In this document: positions 24,299 to 35,523 of the stretch, piece after piece | Layout of the letters: each line of letters begins with the position of its first letter | Numbering within the stretch: position 1 is the stretch's first letter | NCBI RefSeq assembly: GCF_963678635.1 | Contig: NC_087068.1 | Coordinates: forward strand, 11,726,027 to 11,790,026 | Reading direction: 5' to 3' | DNA: 64,000 nt | From: Symsagittifera roscoffensis | Taxonomy: Eukaryota; Xenacoelomorpha; Acoela; Convolutidae | Translations under genes and position numbers: made by a program | Notes under the pieces: generated by a model | What the model was told of the DNA's origin: nothing | Seen by the model: the letters and a program-made list of their open reading frames with translations, nothing else | Databases searched by the model: none

Positions 24299-27200
24299 GT
24301 ACAACGTGCAAGCGCTTTTTTGTCATTTCTATCATTATCTTTTTCCTGTAAATTTTATCTTGTGAAATTTTGTCCCACAAATGTCTGATTCAGAGTCGAT
24401 GAACGTCGTGAAGACTCTTATATAGGTCTTGGTCATTTTTTGTTTTGTTTTTATTTCAGGAAAAAGTATTAAAATGCTCTAACAACTACAGAACTGCATT
24501 CATTTGTTTCAATGCATTTATGGATACACTTGAGTATGTGTGGTTGTTTAACAGTATTGAACGCAGTGAAGACTCCTTTATAGGTGCTGCTGATTTTTTT
24601 TTCAGGAGAAGTCTTAAAAGTCTCTAATAACTACAGATGTGCATTCATACATATTGATGCATTTATGAATGCACTTAGGTATATATGCACTTTTTGAGTT
24701 CAATTGATATTCATCTGCTAAAAGTGACGTACATAGCACTCTCCAAATAAAAACATGGAATTGGTGCGAAAAAACGAACAATTTCTAGTTTCGAAAGTGG
24801 AATTTAATTTTCAGATTTCCAGCGGAATGAAAACTACCTGTCGATCCAGTTTTCTCAAGTTGGGTTAATGTTCTCAAAAAAGCGCCAATTACATATCGTT
24901 TAAGTAATTCAAAGAGCTTAAAGGGCAGCTCTTTTTTTCTGTGAATTTTGAAAGTTGTTATTTTTTAACAAAGGCAGTGTTTTTTTCTTTAATTGGGTTC
25001 ATTACTCTTTTCTAATCTTCGACTATGTTCATGTTTTTGTTTACTTGTTCAATTTGTATTTCTTTTAGTAATTTGTATTTCTTGACTTCGAATAATTTCC
25101 TTTTTTTAGTTTTTAGTTTCAGCTTGAAAAATGTTTCGGCATGAATGATTTCGCCGTATATTTTATCAGCTTACCAACCTTTTGGGTCGTTCCGGGGAAC
25201 AATAACTTGTATGTTTTACTCCGGATAGCACAAAACGTTATAAATCTCAGAATGGAATTTATAGTTCAAAGTTTTTCATGACAACCATTTTTTTCGCTCA
25301 AACTTTTTTTTTGAAGTTTCATTAAACGCCTTCGAATGTGTTTCTGGACGTGTTTTCCGCAAATAGAACATCATTTCAGGTAACATTTTGAAGTTTTTTA
25401 AGTTGTGGTGTTTTGAAGTTTTTCCCCTATTTTTTGGGATTTAGTGGCTTTTCTTTCCTTTCCTGTCTGCTAGCTTGCAATGCAATTTTTGTGGTATCGC
25501 AAGTGATGCGAAGCTCCGCTTCGCCTCTGTGTAAATCAGTTGAACTGTGAAGGTTTCCTTGCAAATTGCCATTTTTCTATTGCAAGTTAAGCGGCAAACA
25601 CTGATTCACGCGCACAATACCTCGGGGGTGCCGAAAAATATTTTGAGTACTGTTTCTACTCATCTCAAATCATTGACAATTAATTAAACTCAAATGAGTG
25701 GAAGTGCAAAACCAAAATCGGTCATTTAAATTGATACCGCTTGCTAAGTAAACCAAAGTTCCCCGAGCGCAACGTCGTAAAAATTTCTAAACAAAGATAT
25801 AACACAGCATTATGTTGAATTTTCTTCTCGGTTTTGCTCCGAAACAAAACGGTATTCACGCAAAACCGTCAACGATTCACCAAAACAACTCCAAATATGA
25901 TCAATATTTGAGACTGTTGAAAACATTTTCACTTTAGGCTTTGTTGTACTTCCCCATTGTGAAGTTCACGCTCTGATTGGTTAATTGTTTTGAGTCTGCC
26001 AAAAAGCCGGTCTACTAAAAACACTAGACCCTTCTTTGCAGTAACGATGGTTACGCCATGAATTTGGTCCCTAATCTCTCTAACATTGTAAGCAATTACT
26101 GAGTGGGCGCACTGAGCAAAATGGTCCAACAGCAGAACAATAATGAAGTTGCAATTGACAGTGTTTTCTACCTCGCTATTAATTTTTTTGACGTGAATAC
26201 TAGCTCAGTAAAATCATTCATATGTAATCCCACTGCAGCTGAGACATGGTTTTTGGTTACTGCAGTGTGGCCCATTTTGATTTTTTTGGAGTGCGGTAAA
26301 AAAGAAAACGATCTTTATTTCTTACACAAAAAGTAGACAGAAACTATATTAACCAATCAGAATATGTCCGGTTTTGGGTTCTTTGCTTCTGTCAAATTAC
26401 TGATGATTGCCCTAAATTTCTTTGGGTTGTTTTGTCTGCGTATGAAGGCATTTTAGACATAAATACGTTAAATAGTACGAGGAATAACACATTGTTTCAG
26501 TTTAGATTTAGTGTCTCTGAATTCTATATGTATGACCTCTACTTTTTGGTGTCTACTTGATGTAATTCTTGGTGGAATCCCTCATAGGCGAAAAAAAATC
26601 AGCCAATCAGATTTCAGTATCAAAGATTTGGAAAAAAAGCTTGAAAATCTCAAAGAAAGTAAACATTTCCAGGTACTTGATATTAGTATTGGCCGAATAT
26701 AAAAACGGCAGAAACACGCAAAAATTTTTAAATGTCATTGATCGCCGGCGAATTGAAACAAATTTTTTATGAGTCCTTGGCCCATGAGAAAAGCTCCCTA
26801 ATTTTTTCTAAGTTGAAGAAGATAGTTCTTTTTGCACAACTACAGTGCGAAAATTGTGGCGGAAAAAGGTGTCTGAGTTGTTTGAATTTCATTTAGTTTT
26901 GAATTATTTTCGTATTTACCTGTTTGCCCTGACAGCTGTTAAGACGAAAACGGTTTTAGTGGGATTTAAGACGACGCTACTTACTATAACGGATCAGTTG
27001 AGCAATCCCACCCCAATTCTCGCGTGGGGGGAGATAGCTCATTAGGTACTTGAGACCTGTGTATAACCACTTGAAATTAGTTTCAATGATATAAAATTAA
27101 AAACCAGATTCTTCAACGATAAAGGAACGCCGATATGTACAATATCAAAGCTCAAAAATTACATTCAGAGTGAAAAAAAATCTATAAAACTGAGACTCAG

Positions 27201-27767
27201 TTTTTTCTGCCCTGAATGGAAAAAAAGCTAGGACCAATTTAACATCCTCCCGCCACCCCCAAATCTGTTTAGGGGGAGGATGTTAACTTGGCTCTAGTTA
27301 GAATTTTCAGCCAATCAGAATAGAGCATTTTACATACAGCGCTAAGTAGGTTTAAATTAAAATGAACGCTGGGGTTGAGGATCTTTACTTGGTCCAAAAG
27401 CTATGCGGAGAACAGTTTTTGATATTCAGATACAAGGTTAGAGCTAGAGCACCAACCCTGAGGCAATTTTCGTCTTAATTGCATGTCTTGTCATATTTAC
27501 CAAGCACCAGGTCTCTGTCCTGCTAAAAATTACTTTTCTTGATATGAATTGCATCAAAACGTGTCAGTGTGAACATGTGAACAATTTTTGAACAGCTTTA
27601 TTTTGTAATTTTACGAGGGGGTGGAAAACTGGAAAAGAGCCAGAAATGAGGCATTTTCAAGCTCAGGCATTTTACTCTTAACGAATTTAATGCTGGATTC
27701 GCATAAGGCTCAAAAATTCCTTTTCAATATTTCGATCTCCATAGTAAATTAATATTTGGGTCTTACG

Positions 27768-28188
27768 CAGGGGCGGATCTAGGATTTTCTTGAGGGGGGG
27801 GGCGGATTTTCAAAAAAATTACGAAAATTTTGACCACCTTTTTTTTGGTCGATCAGATTGATTTTCAGAGCTCTCCGAAAGCAGTAAAAAGACCCTGTTT
27901 TGGCCAAATTTTCTGCGCCGCAGGCAATTTTTTGAAAAAACAGGTCAAAAAAGCCGTTTTTGGGCACTTTTTGGAAAAATTTGACAAAACAAACGCGTTT
28001 TTTTTGGCCCGCGCTCCCCCTCAAAATTAGTATATATTGGCGCCCAAGGCGCCTTTAGAAAAATTTTAGGGTCGGTCGGCCAAAAATGGATTTCTTAAAA
28101 AGTACCAAAGGGGGGACCCTTTGGGTTGGCAGGGGTTCGAATTCCTGAGGAGGGGGGCGGTCGCCCCTCCCCCCTAAATCCGCCCCTG
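27768..28188. mobile_element. hAT-type MITE, copy 2
   Basis: Copy of 22585-23004 carried along by the tandem duplication, not an independent insertion. The left target duplication is GTCTTACG (one substitution), the right is GTCTTATG. Confidence 0.88.
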
Positions 28189-28838
28189 GTCTTATGCACA
28201 AAACGGCCCAATTTCATTATTTCTACATCTCTTGAACTGAAATTATTTTGGATGAATTTGATTGGCTAATTAGCCGATCTAGTTCTATCGACATTTTCTG
28301 TCATTTCAATTGAAATTTCAAGCAGATAAAATTATCAGCCGAAATGATAATGAAAATTGAATTTTGCTTGTCTGGGCAAGGTTTCACAACTCACAAGTGA
28401 CTCAAAATTAATTTGATAATTTGACTCAAAGTTCCATCTTTTCGGCAATTTCGGCTAATATTTTTATCTGCTAGAAAAATTGATCGGAATGCCTGAGCCT
28501 GACCGTGTAACTTGAATTTGATTGGCTAAAATTTCCCAATCAAATTGATCGCATAATTTCCAGCTTACGATGTCGAAAAATTGATTTTGGGTCGTTAAGT
28601 GCATAAGACCCTAATATTTTTTGGGAGACAGCCGAAAATGACTCTTTCTAGGATAAAATTGAAGAATATTTGTTATGGTTCGGTGGGTGTATTGGAGGAA
28701 GAATGGGGGGGGTAGTAAACGAGGCTCTGATTTGGTGCGTGTGAATGGTTTGTTCAATAAAAATAGTTCCCACAATCCTGAATAGTTGAAAAGATAATTG
28801 AAGAAAGAAAACTCGTAGTAAGCTGTAAAAATAAATAT

Positions 28839-28911
28839 TGATGCCACCCAGGCTCGAACTGGGGACCTTCTGCGTGTAAAGCAGACGTGATAACCACTAC
28901 ACCATGGCACC
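28839..28911 (-). tRNA. tRNA-Val (anticodon TAC), copy 2
   Basis: Sequence-identical to the gene at 23655-23727, including the downstream T run. It arose with the 5.2 kb duplication. All tRNA arms are intact. Confidence 0.96.
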
Positions 28912-29581
28912 TTGACGTAAAGGAAGATAGTGGTTCTAATAACTAAGATTATTCTACTTGTGTTATTATAAGCTATGAAGCGTTGAAATACAACTGCTCA
29001 AATAATACGTGCGATATACCTCAAACATGACATGACAAAATTTAAGATCATTTATCCACGAGGGATAGGACCAACATACGAGCTGTACAGCTCATCACGG
29101 CGAACCGCTGTTGTGCCCCTGCTTAAGAAAAATCGGGACTAAGTTGATTTGAATTGACAATTATGATAGACGCGGTCCCGGAAAGTATGCAGGTGCCGTA
29201 TGAAAAAGACGAACCCCGGCCTATTAGCATGTGTGCCGATAAGCATGCATGGCACCATGTAAAAGAATGCAGTTTGAAGATTCTCTTTTCAAGTTTTGTT
29301 TACTCAAATTTTCAATTTTATCAGAGTGCACTTAGCCGAATTTTTAATTTCTTAACAAATCAATTGGTTTTCGAAACTGGCTCTTTTTCCTTTTCCCCCC
29401 ACCTCACACGAACATGAATTTTAAAGTTGTCATAACCTAATTAGTCCGTATGTCAATTTTCATAACAATCGAACCATGTGAACAAAATTTTTACTTGTAA
29501 AATTTTGCAAGTTCCTGCGAATCGCAGAGGAGCTATCAGCAGGCCTTAACAGTCCTGTCGAGGATAGTCCATTTCTATTAT

Positions 29582-29810
29582 AACAAGGGTTTGTAAAAAG
29601 ATGGCTGTTAAATACTCAATTGACTGTATTCTAGTTCGCATAAATAAGAGAGTGAACTAGAGGTCAACACATAACAGCTAGACAGCTTTTAGTTGATTGA
29701 CAGGCAGGTACCAAACTCACACTTAATTAAAGTATGAGAAATAAAGAATAGCAACTAGGATGATTGACAACTAGGATGATTGACAACTGAACATATTGTA
29801 GCCCCTGACA
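29582..29810 (-). repeat. 3' LTR of the minus-strand element
   Basis: 229 bp. On the minus strand it begins TGTCAGGGGC. It differs from the other LTR by a tandemly repeated 16-bp segment (CTAGGATGATTGACAA) and one substitution. Confidence 0.92.
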
Positions 29811-30052
29811 TTTCCGTATGGATGTAAAATTTAAATACATAGTAATTCAAATTTGAATATAATAACTACACCTTCAACCTGCCGCCTCAACTATAATACA
29901 ACAAACACTTGAGTTTTAACAAACTTGAGTTTTAGGCTTATGGCCATCCCTCTCCCTGGGTTAACGAGTTTTTGAATAGATGTAGAATAAGATTCATTTT
30001 CCTTCTCCCCCTGGATGTTTTCCTGTTTGTTCCGCCCCCTGGATAGTTTCGA

Positions 30053-30919
30053 TCATAACCCCTCCCCCATTTTGTCTACTGGCTTTCTCCTTCTAGTACT
30101 CCGTCTGGTTCCCGAGCTTTCACTTTGACTGCCTGATTCCAAGTCTTCTTCTTGACTGCTATTTACAATGCACTCTCGCGCCACTAACGCTGGACGTTCC
30201 TGGCTTTCCTTCACTTGTTTCCTTTGGCCCCCTTTTCCTCGCTTAGCTCTTGTCACTCTGGGTTTGGCTTTAGCTCCCGTTCCTCCTTCCACTACCGTCG
30301 TACTGCCGCTTGGGCCTTGTCCCGCCGCAATTGCTTCGCGTCGCGCTAGCATTTCTACCGGTAGTCTTACCGGAATTTTTAATGGCTGATAGTCTTCAGT
30401 ATCCGAACTGTCGGACTCGAAGGTGGCTACTCGTACCGTCTGCGTGGTCTTAGCTCTTTTTGATTTCGGGCTCACGACTGCCCCTTTCTTTGCGCTCGCT
30501 AGCATATCCTTGAGCGTAGCCGGCTTCCGTTTCTTGGGAAGGTCAGGTTTCGGTTTTGATGCCACTGCACTTTTCCTAAGAACGGATCCGTTTTTAAGTT
30601 TTAAAGTATGTTCGGATTCAGAGATTACATTGGATTTTAGTAATTTATACCTATTTAGGGTCTTGCTGGTAGTACGCTGGTATAGGTTGCGTCCTCTTCC
30701 ACTCCCCTGGATGTTAGGGCCAGTGTCTCCACTCCCTTGGATATGTGGGGCAACTTCCGATACCTCCCTTGGACATGCGTCCATTTGTTGGTCACTATCC
30801 AGCGTGATAGGGGCCCTTCGCAAAGCTGGAGCGTATGTAAGGTCAGACCTCTCCTCCCAATTCGAATGCTGGGGGAATGCAACTTGACTCATCTCAGGAT
30901 CAGTTTCGTCTAAACACAA
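30053..30919 (-). pseudogene. C-terminal remnant of the gypsy polyprotein
   Basis: Open frame of 288 codons with no ATG at its start, in a different frame from the upstream gag-RT frame. It is Lys/Arg/Ser-rich and ends with RRSTRRRKPVDK, typical of the basic tail that follows integrase in gypsy polyproteins. It contains two IQGSG repeats. The abrupt start 12 nt after the stop of the RT frame indicates an internal deletion that removed RNase H and integrase and threw the tail out of frame. Confidence 0.75.
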
Positions 30920-30930
30920 ACATTTTTGTT

Positions 30931-33432
30931 TTAAGACGTTCTGAGGAGTGGCCTTAATGGAGCTGACATCTCCGCTATCGCCGGTAAATATTTATGTAAG
31001 CTGTGGATTGAGCCCATAAATGACTTTAATTGCGTGTCTGTTTTAGGAGCTTTTAGTGCGTCTATCGGCGATGTTTTTCGTTTAAGGGGCGTAACCCCCG
31101 TTTCGGTTATACGATGGCCAAGCCACTCGCATTCGCGTTTCGCAAACTCGCATTTTGGTAACTTCAAGGATATGTTTTCATGGTTTAGTTTCCGGATGAT
31201 CTTTTCAACCAAGGAGATATGTTCTACTTCCGTTCCCTTGGTTGTAACCAAAATATCATCAATAAACGCGTTCGCTTGTGGGAATTCGTTTAAAATTGAG
31301 TCCATTACTCGCTGGAACTCTGCCGGCATTGACGTTAACCCGTAAAACCCTGTTCGGAAACGGTAAGTTCCTGTCGATCGTCCGCCCACCAAAGAAAAAT
31401 TACAATGCACGCTTGTTTCTTCACTAAGCGGTAGTTGCCCATACGCGTACGTGAGGTCCATCGTAGTAAAGTACACCTCCCCTTGTTTTTTCTCGGATAT
31501 GAGTTGTCCTATTGTATCTACAAGTTCTTCTATATTTGGCATCTGGTATTTGTTTTTATGCACTTGTTTATTAAGCTCTCGTGATTCCAATGCTAATTTT
31601 ACGGACCCGTCTTTTTTCACGGTGATGACGATCGGAGAAACAAAATATCGATCCGAACACTCTTTCAATTTTTCTATATGTCCCTGGGTTAATAGCTTAT
31701 CAATTTCTTTGTCCACTTTTTCTTGGAGCGTTACCGGCACTCTCCGTCCCTTCTGCTGCACTGGTACAAGATTTTTGAAAAATTCTGCTTGAACTTTGTA
31801 GTTCCTAATTTTTCCAACTCTAGTAAAAAGTTTTGGGAATAGCTTGCTGAAGTATGATTGCCATTGATCCATCTGTTCATCCTCCGGTTCATCGTGCCCC
31901 TCCTTGCATGAAATTACCTCCGCCCCCTGGATATTCATGACCTCCCCCTTTGGATCTGCTTGCATCAACTGGAGTCCAAGTTTACCCATCAAATCACGTC
32001 CCACGATGGATGGTCTGGTCCCCCCAATGACTCGGACTTCTGCTGTCGTCTTCCAGCCGTTTGATGCTAACTCGAGTTCCATTCTGCCCAACATCTTGAT
32101 CCGATTGTTACTGTAGTCTCGAAATTCGTCATCGTCAGTGCTATCCTGCTTCAAGTTGATTCCCGCTCTTCCCACTGTTCTTCTCAAATCTTCTAGTGTT
32201 AGAATGGATATCGGCGATCCACTGTCGATCCAAATGTTCATCGGGTGCCCATTAATGAATATTTTGAGTTTAGGCCCAGCAACTTTCAACACCGTTTCCT
32301 TCTTCCGTCGAATTGCCATCACCATGTAATCGTCTGAACTTTCTGATGACCAGCTGTGGTGTTCTCGTTTAACGAAACCTACTGAATTTGCCGCAGCTTG
32401 GGGCTCCACGTCATCCGAGGGGGTATCTTCCTCGTCGAAGAGCTCATCCCCTTGGATCAATCCAACCGGTTGTCCCCCCCTGGATTGTCGTTTTCCCCGG
32501 CATGTCCTCTCAAAGTGCCCAATCTTTTTGCAGAAATTGCATGTGACGGCTCTTGCTGGGCATCGTTGTCGGTGTTCTGGGGCGAAGTTCGGTTGATCGT
32601 AGTTGTAACATCTGCGCTCTTGCATTCGATCGTGTGTTCGACCTCCTCCACGATTTGGATATTGACCCCGTCCCCTTGGCATTCCTCGTCCCCTGGATCC
32701 GCGAATATTGCTGACTGGTTCCGTTTTGATCTGTAGGGAACCCCCTGGCGATGGATGCGCCATTCCCGTGGAACCGGATACGGCGCCCTTGTAGCTCCTT
32801 GCGTACTTGTCTCCTCTTTCATATGACATTGCGATTCGCAATGCTTCTTCCGGGGTTTTAGTTTCCCGACACAGCTCGTTCTGTGCGTCCCTGTTCCTCA
32901 TGTTGAAAATAAATATGTCTCTCACCATTTTCCGCTCCTGGGTGCCCAAATTGCATCTTGCCGCCATTCCGCTAAGTTCTGCATAGAACGATTCTAGACT
33001 CTCACCCTCCTTTTGTTTCCTCGACAACATTTGGTACATCTCGTACGTTTCGTTCCGCTCTTTCTGAAAAAGAGCTACACAGATATCCAAAAAACGTGGG
33101 TATCGTATTGTTTCCATATCTAAATGTGGATGCTGGTTATGCAAGGCTCTCTGTCCCTCATGTCCCAGGCATAAATACAGATTCGATATCAATGTACGTT
33201 CACCTTCTGCCCGTGGTCTTCCACCAATGTCACCCAGGTCTGCGATCTGTGCTTCAGTTAATGTCGATGCAAAGTAGTAGTCGGACGAGACTAGTCCATG
33301 TTTCGCCACCATCGCCCAATGAAATCGTTGTTTCCAGTGTTCCCATAAAAGTTGCGGTTCCGCCTGAGTTGGAGGCCAGAAGGCCACAATTCCAAGGGGG
33401 TTTTTCCCCCCACCATCCACTGGCTGCGCCAT
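30931..33432 (-). CDS. Gag-protease-reverse transcriptase polyprotein (truncated Pol)
   Basis: 833 aa starting at the first ATG after the LTR. A Gag core spans roughly residues 100-205. Next is a degenerate first zinc knuckle reading CYNY, where the second Cys is replaced, and an intact CCHC knuckle CNFCKKIGHFERTC at 298-311. The aspartic protease active site is IDSG (Asp403). RT follows with FIDD (Asp725, Asp726) and the GHRITETG region after it. The frame stops soon after the RT thumb, where RNase H should begin. In life such a protein would assemble particles and copy RNA, but this copy lacks integrase and could move only with help. The frame stays open upstream into the LTR, so the ATG at 33430-33432 is chosen by position next to the LTR. 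Confidence 0.88.
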   Translation of the reverse strand: MAQPVDGGGKNPLGIVAFWPPTQAEPQLLWEHWKQRFHWAMVAKHGLVSSDYYFASTLTEAQIADLGDIGGRPRAEGERTLISNLYLCLGHEGQRALHNQHPHLDMETIRYPRFLDICVALFQKERNETYEMYQMLSRKQKEGESLESFYAELSGMAARCNLGTQERKMVRDIFIFNMRNRDAQNELCRETKTPEEALRIAMSYERGDKYARSYKGAVSGSTGMAHPSPGGSLQIKTEPVSNIRGSRGRGMPRGRGQYPNRGGGRTHDRMQERRCYNYDQPNFAPEHRQRCPARAVTCNFCKKIGHFERTCRGKRQSRGGQPVGLIQGDELFDEEDTPSDDVEPQAAANSVGFVKREHHSWSSESSDDYMVMAIRRKKETVLKVAGPKLKIFINGHPMNIWIDSGSPISILTLEDLRRTVGRAGINLKQDSTDDDEFRDYSNNRIKMLGRMELELASNGWKTTAEVRVIGGTRPSIVGRDLMGKLGLQLMQADPKGEVMNIQGAEVISCKEGHDEPEDEQMDQWQSYFSKLFPKLFTRVGKIRNYKVQAEFFKNLVPVQQKGRRVPVTLQEKVDKEIDKLLTQGHIEKLKECSDRYFVSPIVITVKKDGSVKLALESRELNKQVHKNKYQMPNIEELVDTIGQLISEKKQGEVYFTTMDLTYAYGQLPLSEETSVHCNFSLVGGRSTGTYRFRTGFYGLTSMPAEFQRVMDSILNEFPQANAFIDDILVTTKGTEVEHISLVEKIIRKLNHENISLKLPKCEFAKRECEWLGHRITETGVTPLKRKTSPIDALKAPKTDTQLKSFMGSIHSLHKYLPAIAEMSAPLRPLLRTS
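33420..33431 (-). promoter_or_regulatory. Probable primer binding site
   Basis: On the minus strand TGGCGCAGCCAG begins 1 nt after the LTR. TGG at this position complements a tRNA CCA end. It overlaps the polyprotein ATG. I did not identify the primer tRNA. Confidence 0.6.
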
Positions 33433-33645
33433 AACAAGGGTTTGTAAAAAGATGGCTGTTAAATACTCAATTGACTGTATTCTAGTTCGCATAAATAAGA
33501 GAGTGAACTAGAGGTCAACACATAACAGCTAGACAGCTTTTAGTTGATTGACAGGCAGGTACCAAACTCACACTTAATTAAAGTTTGAGAAATAAAGAAT
33601 AGCAACTAGGATGATTGACAACTGAACATATTGTAGCCCCTGACA
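33433..33645 (-). repeat. 5' LTR of the minus-strand element
   Basis: 213 bp, TGTCAGGGGC start on the minus strand, matching 29582-29810 apart from the 16-bp indel and one visible substitution. The target duplication ATTAT follows at 33646. Confidence 0.92.
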
Positions 33646-33650
33646 ATTAT

Positions 33651-35131
33651 CTCCCCACATTCCAGACCGTGTTATTTTGTTGAGCGAAGCTCTTTTTTGC
33701 GACTCAAGGCCGATTTTGTGCGTCTAGAACTTTCACGTGGTACCACTTTTGCAGCCAAATTTGGTCAGGTTGTGGTAGACCTGAAGCTAAAGGTCAAGTG
33801 AGAGCTCGTCCTCACACACTATCATTGCCATGGCATGGGATCGATTACACGATCTGACGATTCTAAAGTGAACGCCTTACCACTATGCTAAGTGCCCCCT
33901 AAAAATGAAAAAGAGCCAAAACTATTTGAAAATTCAGACTAATTTGTTTGTCATCTGAATGCACTCGCAATCAAAACAAATATCGCATGCTAATAGGCAC
34001 ACATGCTAATCGCTACACCCCGAAAAAGACGATAGATCTCAAAAATTTCAACTACTAACGAAGGATAAATTTTCACAAAAATTGCGGAACCTATTTTTTC
34101 ATACTTGCTCCGCGGACCCAATCACCGAATTGGTTTCTTCATGTTTGTCAATTATTACAATTGCAAGAGCAAGTGTCTTGTAATCGGGAACTAGACTTGT
34201 TGAATCTCTAACTATTTTGCCCCCTTTTGCAAAGGGAAGAGATTCGTTTTTGGGTGCAAATTTCACATATGCTTAACTATTGAGTTATTCTTTTTGTAGG
34301 GATGGCAATTCGTTCTTAGTTGATCTATGGGGTGAAAACTAAAAGCATCCGACTTTTTTGTTCCGGAAATGTTTCTGGCGAAATTGAACTTGCTTTTTTT
34401 TAATGAACCGTAACAACTTCCAGGTTCCTTCTCACTAGGTAAAATGGTTGTTCATCATGGTTTTAAGGGAGACTTAATAATTTTTATAAAATCAAATTTT
34501 CGGATCAACTGGTGTCTGCTCAAAAATTGTCGGCTTTGTTTCCGCTTCGTGAGATTTTTTCACGTTGCTTATTTAATTTTCAAATATCTTGCTTGGCTTG
34601 TCCGCCTGGAATTCCTGTTGGATGAAAACAGGTACTATGAAAATGTATCAAATTTGTTTTTTATATCTGATTTCGACAATTTGGATTTTTTCCACTTGCA
34701 AAAATTTTAGTTTTACTTAAAAACTAGACTACCGATTTTCCAAAAAAGGGTACGCATGGAAAGACCCCCTACTCCCCTATTTACCTGCATAATCTCCTAG
34801 TCTCCGTTTTCTTACATTCGAAAAAGTCTGTGGGGGAAATATTTGACCCGTATTTTGGGATTTTTTTCGTTTTGACTTCTATGAGAGACTATAATGGGGA
34901 AGAACCAATTTTGGTTATGCTGCTGTGACAAAAATTTCAGTCCTTTCTATTAAGTGTCAATTCGAAGACACTTATTTTGGTCGCCTGCTCTTGACTAAGG
35001 ATTTCGTTTAGTTGATAAATCTTGGAAGATTCTTAAACTTGAAAAATTTTCACGTTCATAGAAACTTCCAACTGTCTGTTGACTATTTTGAAATCTGCAA
35101 TGATATAAATTTGAAAACATGAATGTTGCAG
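33651..35131. other. Intron sequence before exon E
   Basis: Remainder of the 16 kb intron between exons D and E. It contains a tRNA-like sequence at about 33831-33894 and ends with GAATGTTGCAG. Otherwise featureless AT-rich sequence. Confidence 0.65.
33831..33894 (-). pseudogene. Degenerate tRNA-like sequence
   Basis: On the minus strand it reads GGGCACT, TAGCATAGTGGTAAGG (a good A box and D arm), a possible anticodon arm with CACTTTAGAATCG, and AATCGATCCC near a B box, then ATGCC, which pairs partly with the 5' end. The acceptor and T stems are mismatched. Likely a tRNA pseudogene or SINE head. Confidence 0.4.
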
Positions 35132-35523
35132 ATGTTCAATACTCGGATGGAAATAACCGACTCAATTCAGATGAAGACAATTTGCGCAGCAGTCGATCAG
35201 GAACCGCCAGCGCACATTTCTCAATTCCAGTCTCATCGTCGGGCGGGGGAGGAGGAGGAGGAGGCAGTCCGGAACCCACTCTGGAAGCCTGTGAAGACTC
35301 CTCGTCTACAGAACAGCTGAAGATTCAGTTGAATACTTTATTTCCGCTCCCAAATTCTCAATCGGCATCTACCGGTGGAACGGGGGGAGGAGTAGCGACG
35401 ACGGGGAATGTGGGGGGTCAGACTACATCGTCGGCAACTGGACCCGTTGTTCCTCCGAAGTGTGTGGTTGTAGGCAGAGACACGGACCCCCTATGTGGAA
35501 TGTTACAGCTGAGGAATTTCAAG
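35132..35523 (+). CDS. PACS: PACS homologue, exon E (linker and start of C-terminal PACS domain)
   Basis: Bounded by a TGTTGCAG acceptor and a GTAGAA donor. It opens in phase 1 as required by exon D and ends in phase 0 (131 codons including the split Asp). The first part is Ser/Gly-rich, with eight Gly codons from a GGA microsatellite. It ends VPPKCVVVGRDTDPLCGMLQ, aligning with [20 protein letters not shown] of vertebrate PACS, the opening of the C-terminal domain. The ATG upstream of the acceptor is intronic and not the start. Confidence 0.88.

Larger units (their letters stand above)
24257..29499. repeat. 5.2 kb tandem duplication, copy 2
   Basis: Head-to-tail copy of 19073-24256, ending at TTTTTACTTGTA (29499). 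It holds the 41-nt exon D fragment, a hAT MITE, a tRNA-Val and a dispersed-repeat copy at about 24789. It retains about 57 bp near 29337-29394 that is missing from copy 1. Confidence 0.95.
29582..33645 (-). mobile_element. Ty3/gypsy LTR retrotransposon, deletion derivative (4.06 kb)
   Basis: A complete LTR-to-LTR unit on the minus strand, flanked by the 5-bp target duplication ATTAT (29577-29581 and 33646-33650). The right LTR is 5' and the left LTR is 3' relative to transcription. Inside are gag-protease-RT (30931-33432) and a C-terminal polyprotein tail (30053-30919). RNase H and integrase, normally between them, are absent. The 29811-30052 stretch between tail and 3' LTR is non-coding and carries two ATCCAGGGGG motifs. 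The RT and gag style resemble Mag-like gypsy elements of animals, which is inference. The LTRs differ by one visible substitution and a 16-bp indel, so the insertion is fairly recent. It lies antisense in the PACS intron. Confidence 0.92.

Noticed and set aside
30168-33434. Several plus-strand frames of 60-154 aa across the gypsy element
   Set aside because: Antisense shadows of the gag-RT and tail frames.
35119-35131. ATG at 35119 as a PACS start codon
   Set aside because: It lies upstream of a good acceptor, and the exon joins exon D in exact phase; the ATG is intronic.
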